Positions 7,820 to 18,300 of a DNA stretch of 64,000 nt are shown piece after piece; within the stretch, counting starts at the first letter, position 1; each line of letters starts with the position of its first letter. The notes beneath the pieces were generated by a model. The model did no database searches, had not been told where the DNA came from, and saw nothing but the letters and a program-made list of their open reading frames with translations. Location of the stretch: contig NZ_RPFW01000002.1 of the NCBI RefSeq assembly GCF_007827045.1, forward strand, positions 744,001-808,000, read 5' to 3'. The translations under genes and the position numbers were made by a program. The stretch comes from Trebonia kvetii. Its GTDB lineage: Bacteria; Actinomycetota; Actinomycetes; Streptosporangiales; Streptosporangiaceae.

Positions 7820-9088
7820 TCAGCTCATGCCGTAGCGGAGCGGGAATCCGGCGGCGATTTCAAGCAGCCTGTTGTACTTCGCAGTGCGCTCACCGCGCGC
7901 CGGGGCACCCGACTTAAGGTGACCGCAGCCCGTGCCGACCGCGAGGTCGGCGATGAAGCTGTCCTCGGTCTCGCCGGAGCGGTGCGAGACGAACTGCCGG
8001 TAGCCGGCCCGGCGGCAGACGGCCATGGCCTCAAGCGTCTCGGTGACGGTGCCGATCTGGTTGACCTTGATCAGCGAGGCGTTGCCGATGCCGCGGTCGA
8101 TGGCGGCGGAGATGATCGCCGGGTTGGTGCAGAAGATATCGTCGCCGACCAGTTCGACGGCGCTGCCGAGCCGACCGGTGAGCGCGATCCAGCCGTCCTC
8201 GTCGTCCTCGCCGAGACCGTCCTCGATCAGGTGGACGGGGAAGTCACGCGTGATGGCCGCTAGGCGGTCGATCAGGTCTCCGCTGGTCAGCAGGTCCCCA
8301 GCGACCAGGTAGCGGCCGTCAGGCTGGCGGAACTCGGAGGCCGCCAGGTCCAGCGCGATGGACACGCCGTCAGCGCCCGGCCGGTACCCGGCATCGCCGA
8401 TGGCCTCGGTCAGGAGGTGCAGGACCTCCTCAGGCTCACTGACCTCGGGAGCGAAGCCACCTTCATCGCCGAGACCGGTGGAGAGCTTGCGGTCGCCAAG
8501 GGCGCGGCGCAGCGCGGCGTAGACCTCGGCGCCCGCGCGCACCGCCTCCGCCATCGACGGAGCGCCGAGCGGCGCGACCATGAACTCCTGGAAGTCCAGG
8601 TCGTTGGGTGCGTGCACGCCTCCGTTGAGCACGTTGAAGTGCGGCACGGGGAGGGACGGGACGACGCCAGGCGGGGTGAGCCAGCGCCACAGCGGCGTGC
8701 CGTCGGAGGCGGCGAGCGCCCGGGCCAGCGCCATGGACACCCCCACGAGGGCGTTCGCGCCGAGCCTGCTCTTGTTCGGCGTGCCGTCGAGGCTGATCAT
8801 CGCCTGGTCCGCCTCCGCCAGGGAGTTCCAGGGGTGACCACGGAGCAGGTCGGCGATCTCGCCGTTGACGAATCCCACCGCCGTGAGCACCCCGCCGCCG
8901 CCGAACCGGGACTTGTCGCCGTCACGCAGCTCCACCGCCTCGCGTGACCCGGTCGACGCGCCCGACGGCACGCCGGCCCGCGCCGTGGCGCCGTCCGCCA
9001 GCCGTACCGTCACCGCCAGGGTGGGCCGCGCTCGCGAGTCGAGGATCTCCAGTGCCGTCAGGTCAGACACATTGAAGGTCATCGTCAT
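7820..9088 (-). CDS. eno: Enolase
   Basis: 422 residues, full length. It makes phosphoenolpyruvate from 2-phosphoglycerate. Catalytic landmarks are intact: GASTG loop (about 44), NVLNGGVHA (H about 153), GLGDEGGFAP (E about 206), IEDGLGEDDEDGW, LVGDDIFCTN, IKVNQIGTVTETL and SHRSGETEDSFIADLAVG. The usually invariant N-terminal signature DSRGNPT reads DSRARPT, which marks it as a divergent paralogue; a housekeeping copy probably exists elsewhere. Start ATG 9086-9088 overlaps the MFS stop (ATGA). Confidence 0.93.
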   Translation of the reverse strand: MTMTFNVSDLTALEILDSRARPTLAVTVRLADGATARAGVPSGASTGSREAVELRDGDKSRFGGGGVLTAVGFVNGEIADLLRGHPWNSLAEADQAMISLDGTPNKSRLGANALVGVSMALARALAASDGTPLWRWLTPPGVVPSLPVPHFNVLNGGVHAPNDLDFQEFMVAPLGAPSMAEAVRAGAEVYAALRRALGDRKLSTGLGDEGGFAPEVSEPEEVLHLLTEAIGDAGYRPGADGVSIALDLAASEFRQPDGRYLVAGDLLTSGDLIDRLAAITRDFPVHLIEDGLGEDDEDGWIALTGRLGSAVELVGDDIFCTNPAIISAAIDRGIGNASLIKVNQIGTVTETLEAMAVCRRAGYRQFVSHRSGETEDSFIADLAVGTGCGHLKSGAPARGERTAKYNRLLEIAAGFPLRYGMS

Positions 9089-10692
9089 ATTCCTCTCTTG
9101 CGACTTGTGGGTACCTCATTCGCCGCGGGTCCCTGGCGGCCGGCCGTGCGCCTGCCCTCCGGCAGGACCGCGAGCGCAACCGCGCACCCGGCGAACGCGA
9201 CGAGCGCCCCGGTGAGCAGGCCCAGGTCCATGCCGCTGACGAAGGCGCTGCGGGCGGCCGCCGCGAGTTCCGCGCCGAACTGCCCGCCGAGTCGTGCCGC
9301 CACCTCGAGCGCCCCGCCGAGCGAGCCGCGTACCGTCCCGAGGACCGCCGCGGGCACGTGGTGCGGCGCAAGGACCGCGGAGATGTTTCCCGTGTACCTG
9401 GTGTTCAGCAGGCTGCCGATGACGGCGACGCCGAGGGCGCCGCCCGTCTGCATGAACGCTCCGTTGGTGGCCGCGCCGACGCCAGTGTCCGCACTGGGCA
9501 GCGACCCCATGACGGACTCGGTGGCCGCGGGCATGGCAAGCCCGACCCCGAGGCCGAGCAGCACGAGGCCGGGCAGGATGCTGACGTACGTCGAGGCGAC
9601 TGTGGCGCCGGAAAGCTGCCACAGCCCGGCCGCGATGCACGCCAGGCCCGTCGCCACCGTGTACCTGACGGTGGTCACCCGCAGGAAGAACGCGCTGAGC
9701 GGCGCCACGACGGCGATCGTGCCGGCGGCGGGCAGCACCCTGATCCCCGCGGCGAGCGCGCTGTAGCCGAGGCTGAACTGGAGGTACTGGGTCAGCAGGA
9801 ACAGCGTCCCGAACAGGCCGAAGGCCACCATGGCCATCGAGCAGACCGCGCCGGTCAGCGCGCGCTCGCGGAACAGTGCCAGGTTCAGCATCGGGTGGGT
9901 CGTCCGGCCTTCCCACAGCACGAACATCGCGAGCACCACGAGGCCGCCCGTGCCCGCGGCGAGCACCCGCGGTGACGTCCAGCCGCGGGCCGGCGCCTCG
10001 ATCAGCGACCACAGCAGCAGGCCGAGGCCCGCGATGGACAGCACCGCCCCGGCGTAATCCGGCCGTCGCGGGGACTGGCTGCGCGACTCGGGGAGCAGCG
10101 GGACGGCGAGCGCGAACCCGGCCACCGCGATCGGAACGTTGATCAGGAACACCGAGCCCCACCAGAACCGGGCGAGAAGCGCGCCGCCGACGATCGGGCC
10201 GAGCGCGATCCCGAGGCCGCTGGTGCCCGCCCACAGGCCGATGGCGCGCTGCCGCTGGGCGGCGTCGGTGAAGATGCTGGTGATCAGGGACAGCGTGGAC
10301 GGCATCATGATCGCCCCGCCGATGCCCATGCTGGCCCGGGCGGCGATCAGCATGCCCGTGGACCCGGAGAAGGCGGCCCAGGCGGACCCGGCTGCGAAGG
10401 CGAGCAGCCCGACGCAGAACACCCGCTTCCGCCCGACCCGGTCCGCGATGCTGCCGGCGACGAGCAGCAGGCCGGCGAACACCAGCACGTAGGCGTCGAC
10501 GATCCACTGCAGTTCCGTGGTGGTCGCGTGCAGGTCGCGCACCAGGGTGGGCAGCGCCACGTTGAGCACCGTGGTGTCCAGGGTGACCATCAGCAGGGTC
10601 ACGCACAGCACGGCGAGCGCGAGCCAGCGCCTGCCAGGCGCGGCGGGCTCGGGAAGCGCTGGCGCCTTGCGCATTTGGACGTGTGTCGTCAT
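9085..10692 (-). CDS. MFS transporter, DHA2 (14-helix drug exporter) family
   Basis: 535 residues with about 14 membrane helices. Family motifs: LDTTVLNVALPTLVRDL in helix 1, the loop ADRVGRKRVF (motif A) and WRW-like FWWGSVFLINVPIAV. Probably a proton-driven exporter of unknown substrate. The open frame reaches 10803, but ATG 10690-10692 (MTTHVQMRK) fits the family better. It is the first gene of the operon that continues into enolase, aldolase and mutase, an odd partner for glycolytic genes. Its stop overlaps the enolase start. Confidence 0.88.
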   Translation of the reverse strand: MTTHVQMRKAPALPEPAAPGRRWLALAVLCVTLLMVTLDTTVLNVALPTLVRDLHATTTELQWIVDAYVLVFAGLLLVAGSIADRVGRKRVFCVGLLAFAAGSAWAAFSGSTGMLIAARASMGIGGAIMMPSTLSLITSIFTDAAQRQRAIGLWAGTSGLGIALGPIVGGALLARFWWGSVFLINVPIAVAGFALAVPLLPESRSQSPRRPDYAGAVLSIAGLGLLLWSLIEAPARGWTSPRVLAAGTGGLVVLAMFVLWEGRTTHPMLNLALFRERALTGAVCSMAMVAFGLFGTLFLLTQYLQFSLGYSALAAGIRVLPAAGTIAVVAPLSAFFLRVTTVRYTVATGLACIAAGLWQLSGATVASTYVSILPGLVLLGLGVGLAMPAATESVMGSLPSADTGVGAATNGAFMQTGGALGVAVIGSLLNTRYTGNISAVLAPHHVPAAVLGTVRGSLGGALEVAARLGGQFGAELAAAARSAFVSGMDLGLLTGALVAFAGCAVALAVLPEGRRTAGRQGPAANEVPTSRKRGI

Positions 10693-10726
10693 ATTTCCAG
10701 CCCACCGCGCGGCACCCGTCGCGGGT

Positions 10727-10741
10727 AGGGGCGAACGCCCC
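10727..10741 (-). promoter_or_regulatory. DosR-like box upstream of the MFS-enolase-aldolase-mutase operon
   Basis: Minus strand GGGGCGTTCGCCCCT, a palindromic variant of the motif with its near edge 34 bp before ATG 10692. Its centre is about 42 bp from the start codon, the same geometry as at 13643, and would suit a leaderless transcript. Confidence 0.45.
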
Positions 10742-10799
10742 CTCCGCGAGGGCCCTGTGGCGCGGGCACGCGGCAGGGCGTGCAGGCCCGGCCGACCGG

Positions 10800-13508
10800 T
10801 CACCCCGCGGGCCCCCGATTGCGTCGCCGCACGAGGGCGCGGCGGATCTCGTCGGCGCCCCAGACGATGAACGGGAAGGGCGCGACGGTGGCGAGCTGCC
10901 CGCCGGACAGGGCGGCCGTGCCGAAGAACCCCTGCATCGGCGGCAGGTAGACGACGAGGGCCGCGAACGCCAGCGCGACGGCGATGGCGGCGAGCAGCGG
11001 CTTGTTGCTGAACACGCCGACCTCGCGCAGCGACGCGTGGTCGGTGCGGACGGCGAACGCGGTGCCGACCTGGCAGGCGACGATGCCGAGCCAGGCGACG
11101 GTGGTGGCCTGCCGGTACCCGAGGTTCAGCGGCGAGCCCGGCCCGGTCGCGGCGCCCGGCTGCCAGCCGGCGTGTCGCAGTGTGAGGAAATAGCCGGCCA
11201 TTACCAGCGTGGCAGAAAGCAGGCCGAGGAAACCCCAGGCACGGGCGAGCATGCCGCGGCTGATCACCCCCTCGGTGCGCTTGCGCGGCGGCCGGTCCAT
11301 CAGGCCCGGCTCGGCGGGCTCGCGGCTGAGCGCGAGCGCCGGCAGGGTGTCGGTGCCCAGGTCGATGGCGAGGATCTGCATCACCGTCAGCGGCAGCGGC
11401 ACGGCCCCGCCAGCCAGGGCGAAGACCAGGAACGGCAGCACTTCGGGTACCGCGTGGGCGAAGATGTAGCAGATGAACTTGCGCACGTTGTCATAGACGC
11501 GCCGCCCCGTCTCCACCGCGACCGCGATCGTGGCGAAGTTGTCATCGGTGAGCACCATCGTCGCCGCCTCACGGGCGACGTCCGTACCAGAACGGCCCAT
11601 GGCGACGCCGATGTCCGCCCGCCGCAGCGCGGGCGCGTCATTGACACCGTCGCCGGTCATCGCGACGACCTGGCCCATCGCCCGCAGCGCGTCGGCGATG
11701 CGCAGCTTGGCCTCAGGCGAGCTGCGCGCGAAGACCACCTCGGCGCCGGAATCGAGCAGCGCGTCCAGGTCCGGCTCGCTCATCGCGTCGAGCTCAGCGC
11801 CGACAACCACGTGCAGCCCGCCGCGGCCGGCCCCGATGCCGACCCGCCTGGCGATCGCCGCGGCGGTCACCCCGTTGTCGCCGGTGACCACGTGCACCCG
11901 GATGCCCGCCCGGTGCACCCGCACGATCGCGGCGGGCACCTCCGCGCGCGGCGGGTCCTGCATCGCGGTCATGCCGAGCAGGCACAGGTCATGTTCGGCT
12001 TCCTCGCGCGCGGCGGGGACGGGCGCTGCGGCCGGCAGCACCCGCCGCGCCAGCGCCAATACCCGCAAGCCCTGCCTCGCGTAGCTGTCCATGGCCCCGG
12101 TGACGCGGGCCCGGTCCGCGTCGGTGACCGGCCGCTCCCCCGCCGTCCCCATGATCGCGCTGACGCGCGCGAGCACCGCCTCTGGCGCTCCCTTGACGGA
12201 GATCACCGGGACGCCGTCCAGCTCGTCGACCGTGCTCATCAGCGCAAGCCGCGGGTCGAAGCGGAAGAGTGCGAGCCGGGTCGCCTCCCGGCCCGCCAGG
12301 CTCACGTCGGCGCCGTGGGAGGCCGCCATCTCGAGCAGTGCCACCTCGGTGGGGTCGCCGGACGGCAGGGTGGAACCACCACCCGTTCCGGATGGTGAAG
12401 GGAGCCGCAGGTCGGCCGTGCTGCAGCGGGCGGCAACCCCGGCCAGCGCGACCGCCGCTTCCTTGCCGTCCGCCGGGGTCCAGACCGAGCTGACCCGCAT
12501 CCTGTTCTCGGTGAGGGTGCCGGTCTTGTCCGTGCAGATCACCGTCGTGGAGCCGAGGGTCTCCACCGCGGAAAGCCGTTTGACGAGCGCGCCCCTGCGG
12601 GCCATCTCCCGCACCCCGACCGCCAGGGCGAGCGTGATCGTGGGCAGCAGCCCTTCAGGGACGTTGGCGACGAGCAGCCCGATCGCGAAGCTGACGGCGG
12701 CGGTTACGCTCAGCCCAGCGGCCAGGCCGATCGGCAGGAACGCGATGCCTGCCCCGATCGCCACCAGGGCTATCAGCCGGGCGACGCGCTTGACCTGGTG
12801 CTCGAGCGGGCTTTCGTCCCGCCCGGTCCGCTGGCTGAGCGAGGCGATGCGACCGAGTTCGGTGCCCATGCCCGTGGCGGTGACCAGGGCCCGCGCCTCG
12901 CCACTGGTGCACTCGGTGCCGCTGAACACGACGTCTCGTGCCTGCAGCAACGGCACGGTGACGTCCGCGGCGCCCGCGGAGCAGGTCACGGGGACCGACT
13001 CTCCGGTGAGCGTGGATATGTCCACCTCGACCGTGCCGCTGAGCAGCCGCGCGTCGGCGCAGATCCGCTCGCCCTCCTCGATCAGCAGCACGTCGCCAGG
13101 CACAAGCGAGCGGGCCTCGATGTCTTGCGGTGCCCCGTCGCGCAGCACCCGGGCGCGCTCGGGCAGGAAGGCGGCCAGGGCCTCGACGGCGCGCTCGGCC
13201 TGCAGTTCCTGTACGAAAGAGAACGCTGCGTTGAGGAAGATCACCGCGGCGATCGCGATCGCCAGCCGCGGCGTGCCGCTGGCCCAGGCGAGCACCGCGG
13301 CCAGTGCGAGCAGCAGCGCGAGCGGATGGGTGAACTGCCCGGCAAGCTCGCCTGGCCAGGTGCGCCCGCCGCGCCTGGCCAGTTCATTGGGCCCGGTGAC
13401 CTCCAGCCGTCGCGCCGCTTCGCGGCCGGTCAGGCCACCGGGCGTCGAACGCAAGTCCTGGAACAGCTGAGCCAGCGGCTCGAGCGGATCCGGGGACTCG
13501 GCAGTCAT
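10800..13508 (-). CDS. PII-type cation-transporting P-type ATPase (CtpF-like)
   Basis: 902 residues. N-terminal cation-ATPase domain, actuator loop [10 protein letters not shown] (about 170), M4 motif [12 protein letters not shown] (about 285), phosphorylation site CTDKTGTL (Asp about 327), hinge [22 protein letters not shown] (about 615) and a C-terminal group of four to six membrane helices. PII ATPases pump Ca2+ or Na+/K+; the PEGL helix fits either and the ion cannot be assigned. M. tuberculosis CtpF belongs to this class and to the DosR regulon. The gene is divergent from the PFOR/hydrogenase operon; two tandem DosR-like boxes lie 63-93 bp upstream. Confidence 0.9.
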   Translation of the reverse strand: MTAESPDPLEPLAQLFQDLRSTPGGLTGREAARRLEVTGPNELARRGGRTWPGELAGQFTHPLALLLALAAVLAWASGTPRLAIAIAAVIFLNAAFSFVQELQAERAVEALAAFLPERARVLRDGAPQDIEARSLVPGDVLLIEEGERICADARLLSGTVEVDISTLTGESVPVTCSAGAADVTVPLLQARDVVFSGTECTSGEARALVTATGMGTELGRIASLSQRTGRDESPLEHQVKRVARLIALVAIGAGIAFLPIGLAAGLSVTAAVSFAIGLLVANVPEGLLPTITLALAVGVREMARRGALVKRLSAVETLGSTTVICTDKTGTLTENRMRVSSVWTPADGKEAAVALAGVAARCSTADLRLPSPSGTGGGSTLPSGDPTEVALLEMAASHGADVSLAGREATRLALFRFDPRLALMSTVDELDGVPVISVKGAPEAVLARVSAIMGTAGERPVTDADRARVTGAMDSYARQGLRVLALARRVLPAAAPVPAAREEAEHDLCLLGMTAMQDPPRAEVPAAIVRVHRAGIRVHVVTGDNGVTAAAIARRVGIGAGRGGLHVVVGAELDAMSEPDLDALLDSGAEVVFARSSPEAKLRIADALRAMGQVVAMTGDGVNDAPALRRADIGVAMGRSGTDVAREAATMVLTDDNFATIAVAVETGRRVYDNVRKFICYIFAHAVPEVLPFLVFALAGGAVPLPLTVMQILAIDLGTDTLPALALSREPAEPGLMDRPPRKRTEGVISRGMLARAWGFLGLLSATLVMAGYFLTLRHAGWQPGAATGPGSPLNLGYRQATTVAWLGIVACQVGTAFAVRTDHASLREVGVFSNKPLLAAIAVALAFAALVVYLPPMQGFFGTAALSGGQLATVAPFPFIVWGADEIRRALVRRRNRGPAG

Positions 13509-13571
13509 TCCAACAGCCCTGCTCCCTGTTTGGCAGCTTGTCGCACCTGCGATGCCAGTGAACTACCGGCC

Positions 13572-13601
13572 GGCTCCTTCGGCCCAGAGACTTAGGTCCT
13601 G
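13572..13601. promoter_or_regulatory. Tandem DosR-like boxes between the P-type ATPase and PFOR operons
   Basis: GGCTCCTTCGGCCCA (13572-13586) is followed directly by GAGACTTAGGTCCTG (13587-13601). They lie 63-93 bp upstream of the ATPase start (minus strand) and 90-120 bp upstream of the operon on the plus strand. Tandem boxes are typical of strongly DosR-induced promoters. Confidence 0.6.
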
Positions 13602-13642
13602 CTGGCCGTGGCGCGGGGCCCGGGGAGGGCATCGGCACGCCC

Positions 13643-13687
13643 GGGACCTTAGGCTCTACGTGCCGGGTCCGGCCGGGTGCATAGTGT
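13643..13687 (+). promoter_or_regulatory. DosR-like box and candidate -10 element of the PFOR/hydrogenase operon
   Basis: GGGACCTTAGGCTCT at 13643-13657, then a possible -10 hexamer TAGTGT (13682-13687) four bases before ATG 13692. The box centre is about 42 bp from the ATG and no good ribosome site precedes it, so a leaderless mRNA starting at or near the ATG is likely. That is inference from spacing only. Confidence 0.55.
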
Positions 13688-13691
13688 GACC

Positions 13692-15335
13692 ATGCATGAT
13701 CTGACCTCAGTGCCTGACCTGGTGCAAGACGCGGGCCTGACCGGGGCCGCGCGTGCTCGCCGGCCGGTGTACGTGGACCTGCTGCCGCCGTGCAACGCCG
13801 GCTGCCCGGCAGGCGAGAACATCCAGGCATGGCTGGCAGCGGCGCGCGACGGGGAGTTCGAGCGTGCCTGGCGGCTGCTCACCGACGACAACCCGTTCCC
13901 CGCGATCCACGGGCGGGTCTGCTACCACCCGTGCGAAAGCGTGTGCAACCGTGCCGAGCTGGACAGCGCCGTCTCCATTCACGCCGTGGAACGGTTCCTC
14001 GGCGACCTGGCCATGAGCAACCACTGGCCGCTCGGCATGGAAGAAGCCGAGCCGACCGGCAAGCGGGTACTTGTCATCGGCGCCGGTCCGAGCGGGCTGT
14101 CCGCCGCCTACCACCTGGCCCGCCGCGGGCACCAGGTGGAGGTGCGCGACGCGGGCGCGGAGCCAGGCGGGATGATGCGGTACGGCATCCCCGCCTACCG
14201 GCTGCCGCGCGACGTGCTCGCCGCCGAGATCGGCCGGATCGAGGCCATGGGCGTGCGGATCAGCTGCGGGCACCCGGTGACCGACCTGGACGCGGAACGC
14301 GCCGGGTTCGACGCCGTGTTCGTCGCGGTCGGCGCGCACCTGTCCAAGCACGTGGACATCCCGGCGCGGGAGGCCGGGCGGATCGTCGACGCGGTGCCGT
14401 TCCTGCGGGAGGTCGCGGCCGGCGGCCACCCGGTGCTCGGGCGGCGGGTCGCGGTGTACGGCGGCGGCAACACCGCGATGGACGCCGCGCGCACCGCCAA
14501 GCGGCTCGGCGCCGGCGACGCGCTGATCGTCTACCGGCGCAGCCGGGAGCGCATGCCCGCGCACGAGGAGGAGGCCGTCGCCGCCGAGCGCGAGGGCGTC
14601 ACCATCAACTGGCTGCGCACGATCACCGCGTTCGACGGGCCCGAGCTGACCATCGAGACGATGGAGCTCGACCCGTCCGGCTACCCGCGGCCCACCGGAC
14701 GTTACGAGAAGCTGTCCGCCGACACTTTGATCCTCGCGCTCGGCCAGGACGCGGACACCCGCTTCCTGCGGGCCGTACCCGGGGTGGAGTTCAAGCGGGA
14801 CGGCACGGTGCTCGTCGGCCCCGACATGATGACCGGCTGCCCCGGCGTGTTCGCCGGCGGCGACATGGTGCCGGCCGAGCGGACGGTCACCGTCGGCACC
14901 GGGCACGGCAAGAAGGCCGCCAGGTTCATCGACGCGTATCTGCGCGGCGGCAGCTACGTCGCGCCGCCGAAGCACGAGGAGGCCGGTTTCGAGCTGCTGC
15001 ATCCGTGGTACTTCACCGATGCTCCTCCTTCTGAGCAGCCAGAACGGTCGGCGGCTTCGCGTGTCGCCGACTTCGCTGAGGTCACTGGCGGGCTGACAGA
15101 ACCGGAGGCGGTCCGCGAGGCGGCCCGCTGCCTGTCGTGCGGCAACTGCTTCGAGTGCGACGCCTGCGCCGCCGCCTGCCCGGAGGACGCGGTCATCAAG
15201 CTGGGCCGCGGTCACCGCTACGAGTTCGACTATGACCGGTGCACCGGCTGCGCGGCCTGCTACCAGCAGTGCCCGGTGCACGCCATCGAGATGGTGCCCG
15301 AGCGGGCGGAAAGCACCCCAGAGGAGGGCCGATGA
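13692..15335 (+). CDS. GltD-like NAD(P)H:ferredoxin oxidoreductase with 2x[4Fe-4S] tail
   Basis: 547 residues. N-terminal Fe-S/helical domain of glutamate-synthase small-subunit type (CNAGCPAGENI at about 34 and HPCESVCNR), FAD-binding GAGPSGLSAAYHLARRG (about 130), NAD(P)-binding GGGNTAMDAARTAKRLGA (about 256), and a C-terminal ferredoxin domain with CLSCGNCFECDACAAACP (about 479) and CTGCAACYQQCP (about 517). With PFOR immediately downstream (ATGA overlap), it most likely passes electrons between NAD(P)H and ferredoxin rather than making glutamate; no GltB is present. Start ATG 13692 is preferred; in-frame GTG 13677 is the alternative. Confidence 0.88.
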   Translation: MHDLTSVPDLVQDAGLTGAARARRPVYVDLLPPCNAGCPAGENIQAWLAAARDGEFERAWRLLTDDNPFPAIHGRVCYHPCESVCNRAELDSAVSIHAVERFLGDLAMSNHWPLGMEEAEPTGKRVLVIGAGPSGLSAAYHLARRGHQVEVRDAGAEPGGMMRYGIPAYRLPRDVLAAEIGRIEAMGVRISCGHPVTDLDAERAGFDAVFVAVGAHLSKHVDIPAREAGRIVDAVPFLREVAAGGHPVLGRRVAVYGGGNTAMDAARTAKRLGAGDALIVYRRSRERMPAHEEEAVAAEREGVTINWLRTITAFDGPELTIETMELDPSGYPRPTGRYEKLSADTLILALGQDADTRFLRAVPGVEFKRDGTVLVGPDMMTGCPGVFAGGDMVPAERTVTVGTGHGKKAARFIDAYLRGGSYVAPPKHEEAGFELLHPWYFTDAPPSEQPERSAASRVADFAEVTGGLTEPEAVREAARCLSCGNCFECDACAAACPEDAVIKLGRGHRYEFDYDRCTGCAACYQQCPVHAIEMVPERAESTPEEGR

Positions 15336-18300
15336 CCCGCGTGACGATCGACGGCAACGAGGCGGCCGCCTCCGCCGCCTACCGGCTGAACGACGTGTGC
15401 TGCATCTACCCGATCACCCCCTCCTCGGCGATGGCCGAGCTGGCCGACGAGTGGTCGAGCAAGGGCCGGGTGAACATCTGGGGCGGCGTGCCGACCGTCG
15501 TGGAGATGCAGAGCGAGGGCGGCGCGGCGGGCGCGCTGCATGGCGCGCTCCAGGGCGGGTCGCTGACCACGACGTTCACCGCGTCGCAGGGCCTGCTGCT
15601 GATGATACCGAACATGTACAAGATCGCCGGGGAGCTGACCCCCGCGGTGTTCCAGGTGGCGGCGCGGTCGCTCGCGGCGCAGGGGCTGTCGATCTTCGGC
15701 GACCACTCGGACGTGATGGCGGTGCGGCAGACCGGGTTCGCGCTGCTTTGCTCGGGATCCGTGCAGGAGGCGCACGACCTGGCGGTGGTGGCGCAAGCGG
15801 CGTCGCTCGCCACCCGGGTACCGTTCGTGCACTTCTTCGACGGGTTCCGCACCTCGCACGAGCTGAACGAGTGCGAGCTGCTCTCCGACGACGAGCTGCG
15901 CGCGCTCGTGCCCTACGAGCTGGTCCGGGCGCACCGCCTCCGCGCGATGAACCCCGAGCACCCCGTGGTGCGCGGCACGGCGCAGAACCCCGACGTGTAC
16001 TTCCAGGCGAGGGAGACCGTGAACCCGTTCTACGCGGCGGTGCCAGGGGCGGTCGCGTCGGCGATGTCCGCGCTAGCTTCCCTGACGGGGCGGCGGTATC
16101 ACCTGGCGTCGTACCACGGTCATCCCGAGGCCGAGCGGGTGATCGTGATCATGGGATCTGGAGCGGAGACGGCGGCCGCTACAGCCGGGTACCTGGCGGC
16201 GCGCGGAGAGCGGGTAGGCGTCGTTCAGGTGCGGCTGTTCCGGCCATTTCCGGTAACGGAGCTGCTGGCCGCGCTGCCGCCGACGGCGGAGCGGATCGCG
16301 GTGCTCGACAGGACCAAGGAGCCTGGCTCACTGGGCGAGCCGCTGTTCCTCGACGTGCTCGCCACGCTCGCGGAGGCCGCGGCGGCTGACGGCGGCCGCC
16401 TGATGCCGCTGGTGGCCGGGGGGCGGTACGGGCTGGCGTCGAAGGAGTTCACCCCGGGCATGGTCGCGGGCGTCTTCGCCGAGCTCGCGCACCCGGCGCC
16501 GCGCCCGCGGTTCACCATCGGGATCAACGACGACGTCTCGGGATCGAGCCTGCCGTACGACGACCTCGACATCGAGGATCCGGCGACGACCAGGGCCGTG
16601 TTCTTCGGCCTCGGCTCGGACGGGACCGTGAGCGCCAACAAGAACAGCATCAAGATCCTCGGCGACGCCGGGCTGCACGCCCAGGGCTACTTCGTCTACG
16701 ACTCCAAGAAGTCCGGCTCGGAGACCGTCTCCCACCTGCGGTTCGGGCCAGCTCCCATCAGCGCGCCGTACCTCATCAGGCGGGCCGGGTTCGTCGGCGT
16801 GCACCAGGCGCGGCTGATCGGCCGCGACGAGGTCCTCGACCGGGCGGCACCCGGCGCGGTGGTGCTGCTCAACACGCCGGTGCCGCCGGATGCGGTATGG
16901 GACTCACTGCCCGGGTCCGCCAGGTCGCAGATCGAGGCGAAGAAGCTCACCCTGTACGCGATCGACGCCCGCGCCGTGGCCCGCGAGGCCGGCCTTGGCG
17001 GGCGGGTGAACACCGTGCTGCAGACCTGCTTCTTCGCGATCTCCGGCGTGCTGCCTGCCGATGAGGCGATCCCGGCGATCAAGAGCGCGATCGCGAAGAG
17101 CTACGGGAAGCGCGGGCCGGAGATCGTGGCGCGGAACAACGCGGCCGTGGACGCGGCGGTGGCCGGGCTGCACCGGGTGGAGGTGCCGCCGGCCGGCGAG
17201 ATGCCAGCCGAGGCGCCGCCCGCGCGGTCCCCCGTTTTTCTCGGTGCTCCGGAGTTCGTGCGGACGGTCACGGCGGCGATGCTGGCGGGCCGCGGTGACG
17301 AGCTGCCGGTGAGCGCGCTGCCCGTCGACGGCACTTACCCGCCGGGCACCTCGAGGTACGAGAAGCGCAACATCTCCGACCTGGTCGCCGTGTGGGACCC
17401 GGAGACGTGCATCCAGTGCGGCAACTGCTCGTTCGTCTGCCCGCACAGCGTCATCAGGTCCACGTTCTACCCGGACGGCCTGCTCGACGGGGCGCCGGAC
17501 GGGTTCAAGTCCGCGCCGCTGGACTCGCGCGGCCTGCCGGACAGCGCCTTCACGTTGCAGATATACGCCGAGGACTGCACCGGGTGCGGGCTGTGCGTGG
17601 AGGCCTGCCCGGTGCCGCTGCGCGGTGCCGTGCCTGCCCCGCCAGCCGGCCCGGCCGCGGCCTCATCCCCGGACACGGGAGCCGGAGCGGCGGCGCCACG
17701 CAAGGCGATCAACCTGGAGCCCTACGACAGGGACACGGTGCGGCGGGATGTGGCGTTCTTCGAGACCCTGCCGCTCGCCGACCGGTCCAGGGTGGACTTC
17801 GGCACCGTCCGCGGCGCGCAGTTCCTCCAGCCGCTGTTCGAGTTCTCCGGCGCGTGCGCCGGCTGCGGCGAGACGCCGTACGTGCGGCTGCTTTCCCAGC
17901 TGTTCGGCGACCGGCTGCTGGTCGCAAACGCGACCGGCTGCTCGTCGATCTACGGCGGCAACCTGCCGACGACGCCGTGGACCACCAACCGCGACGGCCG
18001 CGGCCCCGCGTGGTCGAACTCGCTGTTCGAGGACAACGCGGAGTTCGGGCTCGGCTTCCGGCTCGCCGCCGACCAGCAGCTCGCGCTGGCCAGGGCCCGG
18101 CTTGCGGAACTGCGGGACGCGGTCGGCGCGGAGCTTGCTGACGAGATCCTGGCCGCGCCGCAGCGGCGCGAGTCGGAGTACGCGGCGCAGCGGGCGCGGG
18201 TCACCGAGCTGACCAGGAGACTGGCGGCGATGGACGCGGCGAACCCCTCCGTTCGGGACCTGCTCAGCGTCGTCGACCACCTGGTGCGGCGCAGCGTGTG

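Noticed and set aside
10683..12398. 571-codon open frame on the plus strand
   Set aside because: Antisense shadow of the P-type ATPase; composition is Arg/Gly/Asp-rich with no domain, typical of high-GC DNA.
15239..15331. Upstream extension of the PFOR gene
   Set aside because: It overlaps the ferredoxin tail of the preceding gene and reads as low-complexity; ATG 15332 has GAGGAGGG and fits the family N-terminus.
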